Positions 10,866-23,420 of a stretch of DNA of 64,000 nt are shown here, one piece after another (position 1 is the stretch's first letter; each line of letters opens with the position of its first letter). A program made the position numbers and the translations under genes. Under the pieces are notes generated by a model. It was not told where the DNA came from. It did no database searches and saw only the letters and a list, made by a program, of their open reading frames with translations. The stretch comes from Erythroxylum novogranatense (taxonomy: Eukaryota; Streptophyta; Magnoliopsida; Malpighiales; Erythroxylaceae), in NCBI GenBank assembly GCA_029891385.1, contig CM057233.1, positions 30,982,540 to 31,046,539 on the forward strand, given 5' to 3'.

Positions 10866-11017
10866 TTTTGAATCCTTGCTATGGTTTTGAAAGTTATTCC
10901 TCTTTTCTTATGACTATCTATTATTGGGAAATATGGAAAATATGGAAGTGTTTTTGTTTATGACTTTGATTTTGTTGTTTTGCCCGAGGATGGTCAAAAG
11001 ACAAGTGTGGGGGAACT
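10866..11017 (+). mobile_element. Tat-like remnant, right part, with polypurine tract
   Basis: This continues the sequence interrupted at 624. A TGCCCGAGGATGGTCAAAAG stretch is followed by AAGTGTGGGGGAACT (11003-11017), the polypurine tract layout known from Tat-group elements. The LTR begins immediately after. Confidence 0.55.
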
Positions 11018-11905
11018 TGATGTGTGCTTAATTGATTATACATTTACACTATAATAGTTAGTTATTAATGCTATCAAATACTGAAGATACTTATTTTAAC
11101 ACTCACTTCTTTGAGATCTATGGAGGGCTAATCTTCTTCCTTCCAATTCAAAGGTGAAATCGAAGCTGATGATCACATTTGAACATCTCTTCTTTGTGTA
11201 TTATTAACTCTCTCTGTTTAGAGATTGTTTATGTTATTCTTTGCTTATTAATTTGGGTATATATGTTAGAATGATTTAAATGCTTTCATTGGATTGTTTC
11301 ATATAAATCTTTTTGCCAAAATCTTGAATACAATACGTAATAGTTGTGTTCTCGATTCATTGATGTTAAACTAATGGTGTTGAATCATTAGGGATAACAT
11401 AACATAGGTTAAATGACTTGAGATTTTGTGGTTATTGCCTAGATTAATATGTTTTTCCTTGTTTGTAATGCGTCTTTCCTATTAAATCTAGAGAGTTTAT
11501 TTAGGTTGCTTGATAGCTAAGTTTAGTTAAAAAGTTTATTTTAATTAAATAATACCTAAGGAAAAACTAGGGTTAACAGAGCTTATTATTAACCTACGAT
11601 TAATAGTTTTTAATAGAGGTGTGAAAACAACAAAACAATAAAGTATGATTATTTGTATACAAACTGAGATTGAACTGAAAACTGGATTCTAACTCATTAA
11701 TCAAATTTATCATTTTCTCACCATTTAAATTGAATTTCTTTCATTAGTTCAATTTTACTTTCTATTCCAACCAAAACCCTCCTATTTCCTAAACACTGAT
11801 TCTTTTCATTTCAAAAGCTACACGTACATTCCCTGTGGATCTGATCCCTACTCACCATTGCTATAAAATTTGGTCTGTAGAGTTAGATTTTATTTTCGAT
11901 TGTAT
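11018..11905 (+). repeat. 3' LTR of the Tat-like remnant (end approximate)
   Basis: It starts TGATGTGTGCTTAATTG after the polypurine tract. Near 11828-11870 is a CCCTGTGGATCTGATCCCTA segment of the kind found close to the 3' end of Tat/Athila-group LTRs. I could not fix the right end; about 11905 is an estimate. From there to 12215 the DNA is AT-rich and I see no feature. Confidence 0.5.
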
Positions 11906-12215
11906 TCAACATGTATTAGGAATGATGAAATTTCAGATTTTGTATAGCTATAATTTTAAGGTTTATAATATAAACCATAGTTCTTAATTTCATTATTTTT
12001 AGCTACTAGTTAATAATTCTTCTATTTTTCTTACATCACACCAATTTAGATGTTAATCGATGCAAAAACTTATATACACACCCTATAAGGTCAAATGCTT
12101 AATTTGAAATAAAAACTTTAAATAAGTAAGTCTTTCACTTAGTTTAGTGTGTAACTAAGGATGTCATTTATTTGTGAAATTTTAGTTCTTTTTATAAAAG
12201 GTTAATGATATCATT

Positions 12216-13583
12216 CAAAATGTGGTAGTTGACCACTTATCACATCTTGAAGGAGGAGAATTGTAACAAAGTGAGGACATAAATGAACAATTCCCTAATG
12301 ATATCTTGATATTGCTAAATCGCCTTATGGCACCTTGTTATGTTGATATAACAAACTACATTGTAGGTCATATCTTACCCTTAGATTTGTCTTATCAATA
12401 GAGGAATTGATTCTTAAATGAGTTTACCCATTATTTATGGGATGACCCAATCCTCTATAGGAAATATGTTGATGGTCTGATAAGGAAGTGTGTTCTGGAG
12501 GAAGAAATGATAGACATACTGATGCAGTGTCATGAATCTATTTATGTGGGGCATTATGGAGAAAAAAGATGACGGTGCAAGTCTTAAAATGTGGTTTTTA
12601 TTGGCTGAATTTATTCAAGGATGCTCAAGATTTTGTGGCACATTGTGATAGATGCCAAAGAGTGGGGAAAATCTTGAAAAGAGATAATATGCCATCGTCT
12701 AAGATTCTAGAAGTGGAAGTGCTTGATATGTGGGGATTGGATTTCATAGGACCATTTCCATCCTCTATGAGAAACACATATATTTTAGTCAAAGTGGACT
12801 ACTTTCACAATGCGCTGAAGTAATGGCAACTCCAAAAAAGATGGACAAGTGTTGCAAAGTTGTATCAAGAGATTATTCAATCGATTTGGAGTGCTACGAG
12901 CCATAATTAGTAATGGAGGAGCACATTTTTGCAATAAATCTTTTGATGATTTTTGTAGAAGATATGGAGTCTACCATCATATTGCCACTCTGTATCACCC
13001 ACAAATAATTGGATAAATGGAGGTCGTTAATTGTGAGCTTAAAAGAATATTAGAGAAGATGGTAAGTAGTTTAAGGAAGGATTGGGCATTAAAGTTGGAT
13101 GATGCCCTACGGGCTTATGAAACCATGTTAAAAACTCCAAATGGTATGACCTCGTTTCAACTTGTATGGTAAGGCGTGTCACTTTCCCATGAAACTAGAG
13201 CAAGGAGCATATTGGGTGATAAAAGCCTTAGATTTTGATTGGAAGCAAGTGAATGAGAAAAGACTTCTACAATTAAATGAACTGGACGAGCTTAGATTGC
13301 ATGTTGAGAAGGCCAAGTTGTATAAGAAAAATGATAACAAATGGCATGATTCTTATATCAATAAGAAAGAGTTCAAGGTAGAAGATGTAGTTTTACTATA
13401 TAATTCGAGATTGAAATTGTTTCATGGAAAGCTCAAGTTAAGACAAAGTGGACCTTTTAAAGTGGCCCACTTATTTATGCATGGAGCTTTAGAACTGGAG
13501 AATCAAAATAAGGAAACCTTTAAGGCGAATGGACAAAGATGTAAGCATATCTTGGAGGAGTCTTTTCATAAGAAAGGGAAGTG
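12216..13583 (+). pseudogene. Athila A: RNase H tail and integrase
   Basis: It opens with NVVVDHLSHLE (end of RNase H in Athila pol). The zinc-binding region follows, with CHESIYVGHYG and FVAHCDRCQRVGKIL. The core has DMWGLDFIGPFPSS, then a degraded stretch with stops and a surviving MEVVNCELKRILEKMV segment. Next come KACHFPMKLEQGAYW and the C-terminal VEDVVLLYNSRLKLFHGKL and ANGQRCKHILEES. Multiple stops and frameshifts make it inactive. The residues match the Athila lineage rather than the chromoviruses. It is truncated on the left, joining unrelated AT-rich DNA at about 12215. Confidence 0.85.
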
Positions 13584-13829
13584 ATTTCTATCCTTTCAAT
13601 CCATTTAAAAAAATAATGGAATGATGAAAGATCAAGCTAATGACCATAACTAAGGATTTTAGGTAATTAGGTTTCTTCTTGACTTTTAACGTTTAGGTTT
13701 TTATTTTTATGTGTTTATAATGGTTTGTATATTTAATTTTCATGATTTTGAAGTTGTTATAGGTTAAGAAACAAGTTCGAGGGGTTACATAAGGACAAAT
13801 GAGCAAAACGGGATAAGGTTGGGCATCTC

Positions 13830-14271
13830 TAACCATGTCACAATCATACACAATTGTGCATGGTGGAGATTTCCAATATTCTATCACAATTGTGCCCTAT
13901 GCACCATCATACCAAATGGTTAAAGACACACTCAAACTCGACACACTCTAAACCCTATTTTACCCCTTTTTTTTCCAACCATAACCACTTAAATGCATCT
14001 TTTCTCTTCTTCTACATCTCGCTTCTCTCTCTAAACCTTGCAGCCACCTTCTATGCTCTCCACTTCGCTCAAATATCTCTTCATTATTACTTGGTTTTTC
14101 ATCATTTCTTTCATCTTTTACCTATATAAACATTTTTTTAACACAAATCTAGTGATTTTCACATAAAAATCACATCTTTTGAGTAGGTGTTACAAGATTT
14201 CTCTACACTTTTCTATCTCACATTTTTTGGTGTTGTTGTCTATCTTTTGTGTTTCTTGGTTAATTTTGTAG
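13830..14271 (+). promoter_or_regulatory. Athila A: promoter-like region with intron acceptor upstream of the 3' ORF
   Basis: Near-palindromic words (CACAATTGTGC at 13884, ACAATTGTGCATGG at 13850) are followed by a TATA-like CCTATATAAAC (14121) and a pyrimidine-rich tract ending TTAATTTTGTAG at 14271. Athila B has the same succession: dyad words 46020-46105, TATTTATA 46143 and TTCTTCTTTTGTAG 46408. Athila LTRs carry similar dyad words ahead of their TATA box. This suggests an internal promoter-like copy or a spliced subgenomic message for the downstream ORF. It is inference from pattern only. Confidence 0.4.
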
Positions 14272-15380
14272 GTCATATACTCATTCTTGGAGCCAAGAAT
14301 AAAAAAAAGTTACCAAACACTCAATGTTGAAAAGGAAAGTTCAAATTTCGAGGGTCGATGTACATGATAGTGATGTAGATTTTGGAGCACCTTTTTTTTA
14401 TCTATTTGGAAGAGGAAAGTATAAGATTCCAAACCCTTCACTCTAGTATTGTTAATGCACCATCATATTTTGATTTTGATATCTTATAAAATCCAGGAAT
14501 AAAAGAAAAGATTGAGACTTTGAGTGTGAGAATTCATTAGGAAAATTTTATTCATTTTGATTTTGATGTGTCTAAGGATTTAACTCAAAATTTACACTAC
14601 TTTACAGTTGAGTTATAGAAATTAGATAATTGTGATTTTGATTGCAAGGATACCCTTATATTTTAGGATACCATATTATTAAAGAAATTGTTAGATTTTT
14701 AGATCAAAATTATTGAAAACATGATAACTTTCATGCTAAGTAATATTGGAAGAAATTAACAAGGTTGGATGAATTTTTTGTGAGAAATGCGTATAATAAT
14801 GTCATTCTTAGACTAGAAAATTTTTTATTACATAAATTTTATGTGTCACACTATATTTGCAAAATCTTAAAGGAACAAGTTTTCTGGAAAAGAATTATTC
14901 ATACTTTGGTGCACGGATTATAAGGTTTGAGTTTGTACTTCATTCTACATTTTTCAAACAATAGTTACTTCTCTTAATAATAAAATAGCTATCTTGGCAT
15001 AGGTTTTCTTGTTACTACACTTGCTCAATATTATGATCTATCTGTTGATGGATTGACTGTTGTTTTTCCTGAGTTTCTTAACCATATACATTTAAGGAAA
15101 GTTGAGATCTTGGAGGCCCATGAGATGACACTCTAGGATATTGGTTCCAAATCACAAGTGAGATATAGGACTGGACAGGCAAGATATAATTTCAGAACAA
15201 CATTATATTAAACTGGAGTCTTATCTATTAAAGAAATTAAGGAGGACCAAGAGGAAGAACGGGAGAAAGTTTTTAACTTAGTGTCATAAAATAACGAGAT
15301 CATAGTGGAGTGCCTGAACACCATAGAGGCACAAATGAAGGAGGTTGCGCACCACCAACTTTAATAGTGACATGACGTAA
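14272..15380 (+). pseudogene. Athila A: heavily decayed 3' ORF (Athila ORF-1/env-position protein)
   Basis: Scattered peptides (for example GIKEKIETLSVRIH, then a segment near 14820-14930 about a cytoplasmic-looking helix) align in order with the better preserved Athila B copy at 46409-47615. There are many stops and no usable frame. The position after integrase is where Athila elements carry their extra ORF of unknown function. No membrane or signal segment can be claimed. Confidence 0.5.
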
Positions 15381-16324
15381 AGAAGATATTGAAGTATTTC
15401 AATACCCATTTTGTTGCATGATGTGTTCTTTGTGTGAATGTGTCAATGGAAAGAATTGAATGGAATTAGTTTAGCTTTGAATATGGTCATTTAAATTATA
15501 AATGCATAGTAGCTTGTGAATTTTGAGTTTTAAGTGTCTTTGGGATGAATATTCATGTTAATTAGGATATGGCACCTATTCTTTCATTTTATGACTTTTG
15601 CTCGTATGCATTTATAATTATAGTCAATTGAATTGGTTAGCATTATTAATACCCTTACATGAGAGTGATTAACTAAGAAGAAATGAGGTAGGCTATGAAA
15701 TTAAATGGAAAAATGTATTAAATAAAATTTCGATTCCTCTAGCCTTTTTAAGAAAATTGGATTAATAATGGAGCTAGTAGCCAGTTGAGAGTTATGATAT
15801 AGTTGAATAATCAGGGGCATTCAAGACAAAATGTTTGTCTTCGAGTCAAAAGGGTAAAATGACACTCCAACTAAGCTAAATAAAAAGCGTGACTTAGTTG
15901 AGTAACTAAGGGACATTCATGACAAGATGCTTTCCTTCGCATCAAAAGTCTAGGTTATCGTTAAATAAAATCTAAAAATGATGTTACAATAAATAAACCT
16001 ACTGATCTTTTAAAAATAGTAAGAATTTTAAAATAATATTTAGTGATAGTTTCCTTTTTTATTGATCACTAATCATAAATGCATGCTTACAAGTGACATA
16101 GGTATATGAATAGGGTATTAATAGTTTGATTGATATTTATATTCAAATCAAAGTCCTTAAACATGAAAGAAATAAGTTAGTATGTTGGCACATTTTGAGT
16201 AATTGATATTTAAATTTACGTTAATTTCATAAGATTTGATGTTATTGTATCATTATTACATGTTGCATGATTGTGTGATTTTGTATTTTTGTGTTTCATT
16301 TTTGTGTGTTTTTAGTTTTTCTTG
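15381..16324 (+). mobile_element. Athila A 3' non-coding region
   Basis: Homologous in order to 47616-48710 of Athila B, sharing GAGTGATTAACTAAGAAGAA and GACATTCAAGACAAAATG-type segments. In copy A the latter (about 85 bases, 15800-15950) is present twice with divergence; copy B has it once. No polypurine tract is found at the end, so the boundary to the LTR is damaged. Confidence 0.6.
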
Positions 16325-16830
16325 GTGTTTGAGAGTGTTTCTAAGTGTTTCTTAGATGATTATAATATGTATAACTTATAACTATGTTATTGTTAGTCTT
16401 TGCACATGTTCTAAGTGTTTGAGTGGTTTTAAGCATGAATTTGGTTAATTTTATGTTTCAAGAGGTATTTAATGTGTTTGTGAGTGTATGAAAACAAGAA
16501 ATTGATGAATGAAGAAGATTATGGATGTATGCAAAAAGCCACGATTGTGTATGGCATGGAAAATACCAGCAACATTGTATGGCTTTCTGTCATAATTGTG
16601 ACACCATACATGATCATGACAAAGAGGAATCAACCATGTTAGGCACAATCATGCTTGGTGTTTATAGGCACAAGTTTTTTCAAGTTTTAAGAGTTCGGGG
16701 CTATTTTTATAATTGAATTAAGTGGGAAAACCCTAGACACAACCCTAGAACCCTCAAAAACTATAAAAGAATATGAAAACATCAAAAAGAGGCAGCAACC
16801 ACTACATCAAAGTAGATCAAAGAAAAAGGA
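16325..16830 (+). repeat. Middle Athila LTR, truncated, shared by copies A and B
   Basis: Similar to the first part of the LTR at 48725 (a GGTGTT...TCTTA-AATGAT start, dyad words such as CACGATTGTGTATGGC near 16540 and CATGATCATGAC near 16610, then GGGGCTATTTT and a TATA-like CTATAAAAGA at 16761). It passes within about 100 bases into Athila gag sequence without the rest of the LTR, a primer site or a leader. A deletion therefore removed that part. The arrangement fits an LTR-internal-LTR-internal-LTR tandem. Confidence 0.55.
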
Positions 16831-18238
16831 CCAATGTCTAGTTTTATGGACTAGTAAATGAGGATCCTAATGCTCATTTGGCCAACTTCTTACAAATTTT
16901 TGACACATTCTAATATAATAGGTTGTTAGAAGATGCATCCAAGATGAGGCTCTTTCCTTTTATACTTATAAGATCGAGCCAAAATATAGTTAAACTCTTT
17001 CAACATAGAGAGCATCACAATATGGGAGTAGTTGGTGCCAACCGTTTTAGGTAAATACTTCTGCTTAACAAAGACCATTAAGCCCATAAAGGAGATCATT
17101 AATTTCCAGAAAAGCAAAGGGGAGTCATTGTATAAAGCATGGAAAGATTTAAAGAGTTGCAAAGGAGTTGCCTGCATCATAACTTTCCAAAATAGTTCCT
17201 TCGACAAACGTTCTATAATGGTGTGAATCCAGCCATGTGAGGCACCATAGATGCAACAACTAGTGGATCTTTGATGAGCAAAATAGTTAAAGCAATGATT
17301 TATTAGAAGGAGATGCCAAACAATAGTTGTCTATAGACATCGGAGAGGAGTCAATAGCTTCCAACCTTTAGAGATAAAAAATGAGTGCTTGATGTGGATT
17401 CAGTGACAAAATTATAGACTGAAGTAGCAAATTTAGTCGAAGAATTTAACAGCTTGAAAGCCACTTCTTCTAGCCCACTCAAGGCAATTCAACATAAATG
17501 CAAGCAATGTGAACAAGAAAGTCATGTCTCAAATTATTACTTCCTAATGGAAAATAGCAACATGGAGTAGCTCAACTTTATGGGTTCATAATATGGTTGG
17601 GAAGGTAATAATCCCTATTCCAATATTTACAATCCTAGGTGGAAAAACCATTTGAATTTTTCTTAGACTAACAATGTAAGAAATCTAATGAGAGCTTAAG
17701 GACCACCAAGATCTTGGCAAGATAGGCTTAGATCATTAGAATCAAAGATGGATAAGCTAATGCTTGTGCCAAATTCAAAGTTCACGAGCCAAGATGAGAA
17801 CTAAAAGAGGATAGAAACCAAGTTCAATCAAATTATAAAGAAATATACTTCTTTCATGCACAATCTAGAGGTTCAAGTGGGTTGATTAACCAATGCGTTG
17901 TCTATATAAAGTGTGGGGAGTCTCTCAAACAACACAAAACCTAATCTAAGAGAGCAATTGAAAGTCATGTCACTTAGGAGTGGAAAAGAGTTGGAAAAAC
18001 CATCCGATAAGAAAGTTGAACCCTACCAAAGAGAAGACTAAGAAAAAAAGAACAAGGCAGTAGAGAAGAAAGAGGAAAATCCTTATGTTCTTCCCCCTCC
18101 ATATGCACCAAAGATTCCATTTCCATAGACGATGTAGAAGAACCAATTGGATTCACAATTTGCAAAGTTTATGGATAAGTTAAAGAAATTGCAAACCAAC
18201 TTGTCTTTTGTGGAAGCTTTGGAACATATTCCGAAGTA
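16831..18238 (+). pseudogene. Athila B: gag remnant
   Basis: EDPNAHLANFLQIFDTF near 16860 is the capsid-like start typical of Athila gag. Then come a KGESLYKAWKDLKSC segment (17125), a zinc-knuckle remnant CKQCEQESHVSNYY (17500), SLRSGKELEKP (17967) and a C-terminal QFAKFMDKLKKLQTNLSF with EALEHIPKYV. Stops interrupt every part. The frame is cut at 18243 by the element 2 insertion and resumes at 30626 with KLLKDIKSKK. Confidence 0.8.
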
Positions 18239-19689
18239 CGTGATGTAGCACCCCCATACCATAGGATATGTATCGGGACGCCCGTAGGTCATTCCGACAC
18301 ATACCCTACGATAAGGGTGCGCTACGAACAACCACTAACACTCCACATGGCATCAAAATCATAAAGCATTTATATGAAATCCACTAAATTTTTTTTGAAA
18401 CCATAAATTCTCATTTCATAACCTCAAAGCAGTAAATTTACACAACTGATGTGTTCTGTACAATACTCCAAAAGAAAATCAAACAAAAAGGCTAACTAGG
18501 TCATCCTCAAAAGTGCCACCGACCGACACATGTGCCATGACTTCTCTTGCCAACTCAATCTACACGCAGAAAAGTCCTCTGAGCTATAAGTCTACTCTCT
18601 TGGTCCCGAAAAATAATTTGCAATTTTGGGTGAGTTTGCGAACTCAGTGAGGAACCATCATCGATGGTTCACCCAATTCATGCATATACACATACATAAC
18701 ACAGCTACGCACAATTATCTCACCAAATCACATTTAGTAGTACCACATAATTGTCATACCAATCCAAAGAATCAATTCAAATGCATATGGAATGTGTATG
18801 AGACGCTTTTCCAATTTATTACGTTGTTGTGGATGGCGCTGGCTCGTCCCATTAAGGGCATGATAAACGGTGAGCCATAGGCTCGAATCACTATGGGCTC
18901 AAGGCCCAATCACGTTGAGCTTAAAGCTCTCGCTATCGCTCCGTCACAATCGCCATTATCGATCATGCAATTATGCATGAAGCGCATATGTCCAAATAAA
19001 ACAACACCAACATCATATCGATCCCAATTCAATATGTACACATAAATCTTGTACAGTAATCACATATGACACTTCTATGTCAAATTTTCCAATCTATCGG
19101 ACCTTCGTCCGCAATCCAGCACAAACAAACACAATTTTCCCACCATTATTCTCCATGTGGTTCTAAGTGCGTAATTATAAACACTTACTAACCGAGGAAC
19201 CATCTAGGTTACTCACCTAATAACTTCCGAAGCTAATGTCGGAAGTCTCGCAACGTCTGTGGGATGACGCTCCAACCGAGCCTCTATAACAATTAAAATA
19301 AGTAAACATTACCAATCAATAGATAAAATACTAAACAATGCACATGGAATAAGTAAAACGTATAATGCATGCTCATGGCATTCCTACCTAATCCAAAATT
19401 TTCCCATAAAAAAAATCCGCCTAAAAATTAGAAACCTATTACGCCGACGGCGCATAATTCGGACCTCTATAGGTCCCCAATTAACAAAAAAAGTGATTAA
19501 AGGCTCCGTTACCGGCCACGCCAATTCTCGTCAAAAATTCCCAATTTCTCACAAAATGAAATTAATATTCTACTTAATCCGATGCCTCAAGAATCAGGTC
19601 AATCGGATGTCGGACGGAAAAGAAATTGACAAAAGAAACAATTAGGGCCAACTAATAAAAAAATAAAAAAATAAATACATATAAGCGCA

Positions 19690-19855
19690 TGCATGGGGCG
19701 ACATGTCGCCTCATGAGGCCGACTCGCCTTCGTCATGAGGGCGAGGAGTCGCCGCGAGAGGGCCGATCTTCCTCGCCTCGAGGGCGAGGAGTCGCCTCGC
19801 GAGAGGGCCGATCTTCCTCGCCAAGGCGTGGGGAGTCGCCTCATGATCAAAGCGA
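19690..19855 (-). repeat. CpG-dense tandem block in the LTR of element 2
   Basis: A unit of about 55 bases containing GGGCGAGGAGTCGCC and GAGAGGGCCGATCTTCCTCG is repeated with variation. GTCGCCTCATGAGGC stands at the left edge. The matching block in the right LTR is at 28135-28300 with small indels. Apparent open frames on both strands come from the base composition. Confidence 0.85.
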
Positions 19856-19899
19856 GGTTCAACCTCACTTCATTCCTTTTTTTTTTCCTATTTCCAATC

Positions 19900-20810
19900 C
19901 AAATTTCCAACAACAATAACTCTTAGCACACAAATCGGAAAAATACAAACCATAGCTTGTTGGAAAGATAATGAAAAGCTCTACCATTCTCATGAAGACC
20001 ATAAAATCAATTTCACTCTTAATGGTGTCAAAATCCTTCAAAGCTACTGCCTACTCAAATCCCATTAAAACAGAACAGTACATTTCAAATTCCTTAACTC
20101 TCTGATTCTTCAGCCAAAATTACCACATAAATATGCTCAATAAGTTCACAATGTCATCTACAACTTTCATGAACAACCCAAAATCAAATTCCATTGCTAA
20201 ACAAGTCAATTAATTCAGTCAATGTTGCTGTCCCTGAAATCATTCAATTTGAGCAGGAAACTTATAACAAGCATAACTCCCTGTACACAAGTCAGAAAAT
20301 CTGAACTTTATATCCCTGAAAAGATAAATCCTTGAACTTCAATTTTCATGAAGAACTCAATTTCCAATTTAATTTCTAACCATTTCAAAACTGTCATGCA
20401 AGTTACTGCCATGATCAGCAATTCCTAACCTAATGCAGGATCAGTTTTGCAAAATCATAACTCCCAACTCTGACCTCTAAAATTACACACCATAAATCAT
20501 TTTCAAGATAATGTCTTCCTCTACAACTTTGCAGAAGATCTCACACCAATTCAGTCCACAAAATTGCTAAAATTGCTCCCAAGCAGAAAGCTCACAAAAT
20601 CAACACTTTCACTAGGTTTCTCCAAAAGCATAAAACCAATCAATAGTAATCAGTTCATATCTCCCAATATACAACTCGAAAATTAGCAAGATCAGTGGCA
20701 ATGGAAAGCTAACTCAATATGCCTCAACTTTCATAAAGACCCTTTTCCTAGTTCCATACCAATAAATTTATAAAATCAACAAAACGCATTACTCATACTT
20801 GCGGTTACTG
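19900..20810 (-). repeat. Degenerate tandem modules of about 150-170 bases in the LTR
   Basis: Five diverged units share an order of words (plus strand): a CATAACTCCC-like start, a GGAAAGATAATGAAAAGCTC-like core, ACAACTTTCATGAAGA, and an ACTGCC-like end. Second copy in the right LTR at 28350-29260. Related units occur in the TGTTGG-family LTRs at 37920-38470 and 44500-45000. Confidence 0.6.
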
Positions 20811-22151
20811 TTCACAGGCAATAAAACAGTAACTTTCCATGCAAATTTTCGCCCTTCTAGCAGTACAATTTAACAACACCTATTTCACACTAAATTGAAG
20901 CCAACATCCCAAAGTTTAATTGGGCACAAACTTCACCTCATTTGCACACCTACACAATAAGTTATGATCAAAACATTCCAACTGGTCAAACACCAATTTT
21001 CCAGATTTCAACATTACCCTAACTCCTATCACTTCTAACATCAATAACACATCACTAAGCATCCATTCCTACCTCTAATTCAACCACAAATTCATCACAA
21101 CATAAACTTCTATAATGACACAAAAATTGGCAGCACCCACACAAATGATCTTCCTAAGTTTTCCATTCATCTATCCTTACAAACTCAATCCAAAACCAAG
21201 CTAAAATCAATAAGAAGTATAGTCATTCATTCATCCATAACTAAGTATACATTTAAACCCATTCAAACCTTCTACTATGATGATCAAGTAAATGTATAAA
21301 GGATCTCCATGCATGCTTCTAACTACCAAAAGCATAAAAACAAACATCAATACTCACCTTAAACAAGTTCAAGCTCTTCAATTCTCCAACACTTTACAAC
21401 TCTCCCACACTTCCTAACTTACTTCACCCACGGTTTTCATAAGCATAACAAAGAGTCTCATCAATTCAAGGCTTCAACTTGGTTTGTGTGTGATGATGAG
21501 CAAGCAAGGAACCAAGGAGAAATGTCTTGTATCAGATAAGTAGAAGAAAAATTCGAAGGAGGAGGAAGATGACTTCGGATGAATGAAGAAGAAGGCTTTC
21601 CAAGATATTCATTTACTTAAAAGCTAAAGAGGAAGTCGAGATGATGATCATAAGAAGACAAAATCAATAAATCAAGAAGGACACTTGGCATTCAATGGAA
21701 AAATGCAATTTATCAACTAATCCTATTTAGTTAAGTGCTAATTCCAATTAAGCTCTAATCATGGCACTAAAATTCCTAACACCATTTAGCCAATAATCTA
21801 ATGCCATTAGGCAACCCTTTTCAGACAAAAGGCTCACTCAATCAGTCATTGAATTTTCCGGTCCCGCAAGAACCCCGAAAATTCCGAAAAATTCTATAAA
21901 TCCCAAAATGTAAAACATTTAATGGCGACTCCAAATAATTTTTCAAATACAATGATCCCATAAATTTCACAAAGAATCGCAATTTGAAACCTAAGTTTAA
22001 AATGTCACAAATGCATGTATACCGTGTGCATGTGCAAAACTATCATCGATTATAGAGGCTATATAATGGATGTGCATGCCGAGTTAAAATTCAAATCTCC
22101 TAACCCGTCCCAAATTACCAATAAACCTTTTCTATGGAGATGGATGTTACA

Positions 22152-22161
22152 ATTCTCCTCC
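22152..22161 (-). other. Polypurine tract of element 2
   Basis: GGAGGAGAAT on the minus strand directly abuts the 3' LTR start TGTAACATCC, and lies 17 bases after the GGGACGAAA end-of-pol motif. Confidence 0.85.
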
Positions 22162-23420
22162 TAATAAAAATTTCGTCCCAAATTCTTACAGTTGATCGAA
22201 AAGATGAGGATACTGTCTCCTCATATGCTCCTCGGTCTCCCTGTAGCCTCCTCGAAAGTGGTTCCTCCAGAGAACCTTCACCATGGAATACTCTTATTCC
22301 TCAACTGCTTCACCGTGTCCCGGCTAATCAGACGGCCTCTACATAACTCAAATTACTCGACACTCAATCTCTCGAGCCAGATCACATGTGTCGGATCGAC
22401 CGACATTCACGGAGCATACTCACATGGAAGACGCCATGCAATCGAGACATCTCACTTAGTAAAGCTAGCACAGAGGCCAAAGGTCCTATCCTCTCAAAGG
22501 ATCTCATATGGACCAATGTACCTAGGGCTTAACTTACCCTTTTTCCCAAATCTCAAGACACCACGCCAAGGTGACACCGAAGAACACTCTATCGCCTACA
22601 TTGTACTCAATGTCCCTCCTATGCCGATCCACATAGCTCTTTTGTCTCATCCCGAGCCGCTTTGATGCGACTCAGATCGCTTCACCTTATCTACAAGATC
22701 CTGAATCACCAGACCTCAATCATCCTCACACCTCTTCATCCCAATACAAAGGTGATCTACACGATCGCCCATACAAGGCCTCATATGGTGCCATCCCGAT
22801 GCTACTATGATAATGATTGTTGTATGCAAACTCAATCGAGCTAAACATCGATCCCATGCTCCTCGAACTCCAACACACAAGCCCAAGCATATCCTCAACA
22901 GCCTTAATCGCCCTCTCACTCGCCCATCCGTTCGAGGATGAAACGCAGATCAAGTTCACCTTAGTACCCATAGCAGCATCGCAAACTCGCCGTAACCTCA
23001 AGTAAATCTGGGATCCCCGCCGACACTATCGACATCGGGACCCCATGCAGCCTCACTATCTCCGCCACATACTTCGGGCCAACTCGATCCATGGTATTGT
23101 TCTCCTCATCGGCAAGAAATGGGCCGATTAATAATCGATCCACTACGACCCAGATAGCATCATCTCGCCTCGGCCCTAGGCAAACCCATAATGAAATCCA
23201 TGGTAATTCGTTCCCATTTCCACTCCGAATGGGCAACGAATGAAGCTTCCCTATCGAGCTCGGTGCTCACTTAACTTTCTTGCACGCCAAACATCTAGAT
23301 ACAAATTCGCCATTTGCTTTTTCATGCCAGCCACCGTAAATGTTGCTTAAGAGTGTTATACATCTTGGTAGTACCAGATGCATAGCATATGTGGCCATAT
23401 CGCCTCCTCCAATACCTCTC
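22162..23420 (-). pseudogene. Element 2 integrase and chromodomain-like tail, frame-shifted
   Basis: Pieces in order on the minus strand: a WPGMK-type zinc region near 23350; a core with ISLWVCLGPRRDDAIWVVVDRL (23236-23090); KYVAEIVRLHGVPMSIVS followed by a small deletion that removes the SDRDP aspartates (about 23020-23000); SERAIKAVEDMLG; EFAYNNHYHSSIGMAPYEAL (22870-22780); and a chromodomain region near 22400-22200. Every piece is in a different frame from the next, with indels of one to four bases. Confidence 0.8.

Larger units (their letters stand above)
18244..22151 (-). repeat. 3' LTR of element 2 (left copy)
   Basis: 3908 bases, ending in the polypurine tract at 22152. On the minus strand it has a donor AAG|GTGAGT at 21357, an acceptor TTATAG|AGG at 19284, a second donor TTAG|GTGAGT at 19216, the three-way junction 18676-18626, and a pyrimidine tract whose acceptor reads TTTTTCGG here. 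The right LTR has TTTTTCAG at the same place. Confidence 0.92.

Noticed and set aside
19690..19855. Spaced repeats resembling a CRISPR array
   Set aside because: Two or three imperfect units inside a plant LTR, duplicated in the partner LTR; not a CRISPR array.
19689..19926. Overlapping arginine/serine-rich frames on both strands in the LTR (also 28137-28483)
   Set aside because: They follow the CpG-dense tandem block and appear in several frames at once, so they are composition artefacts.
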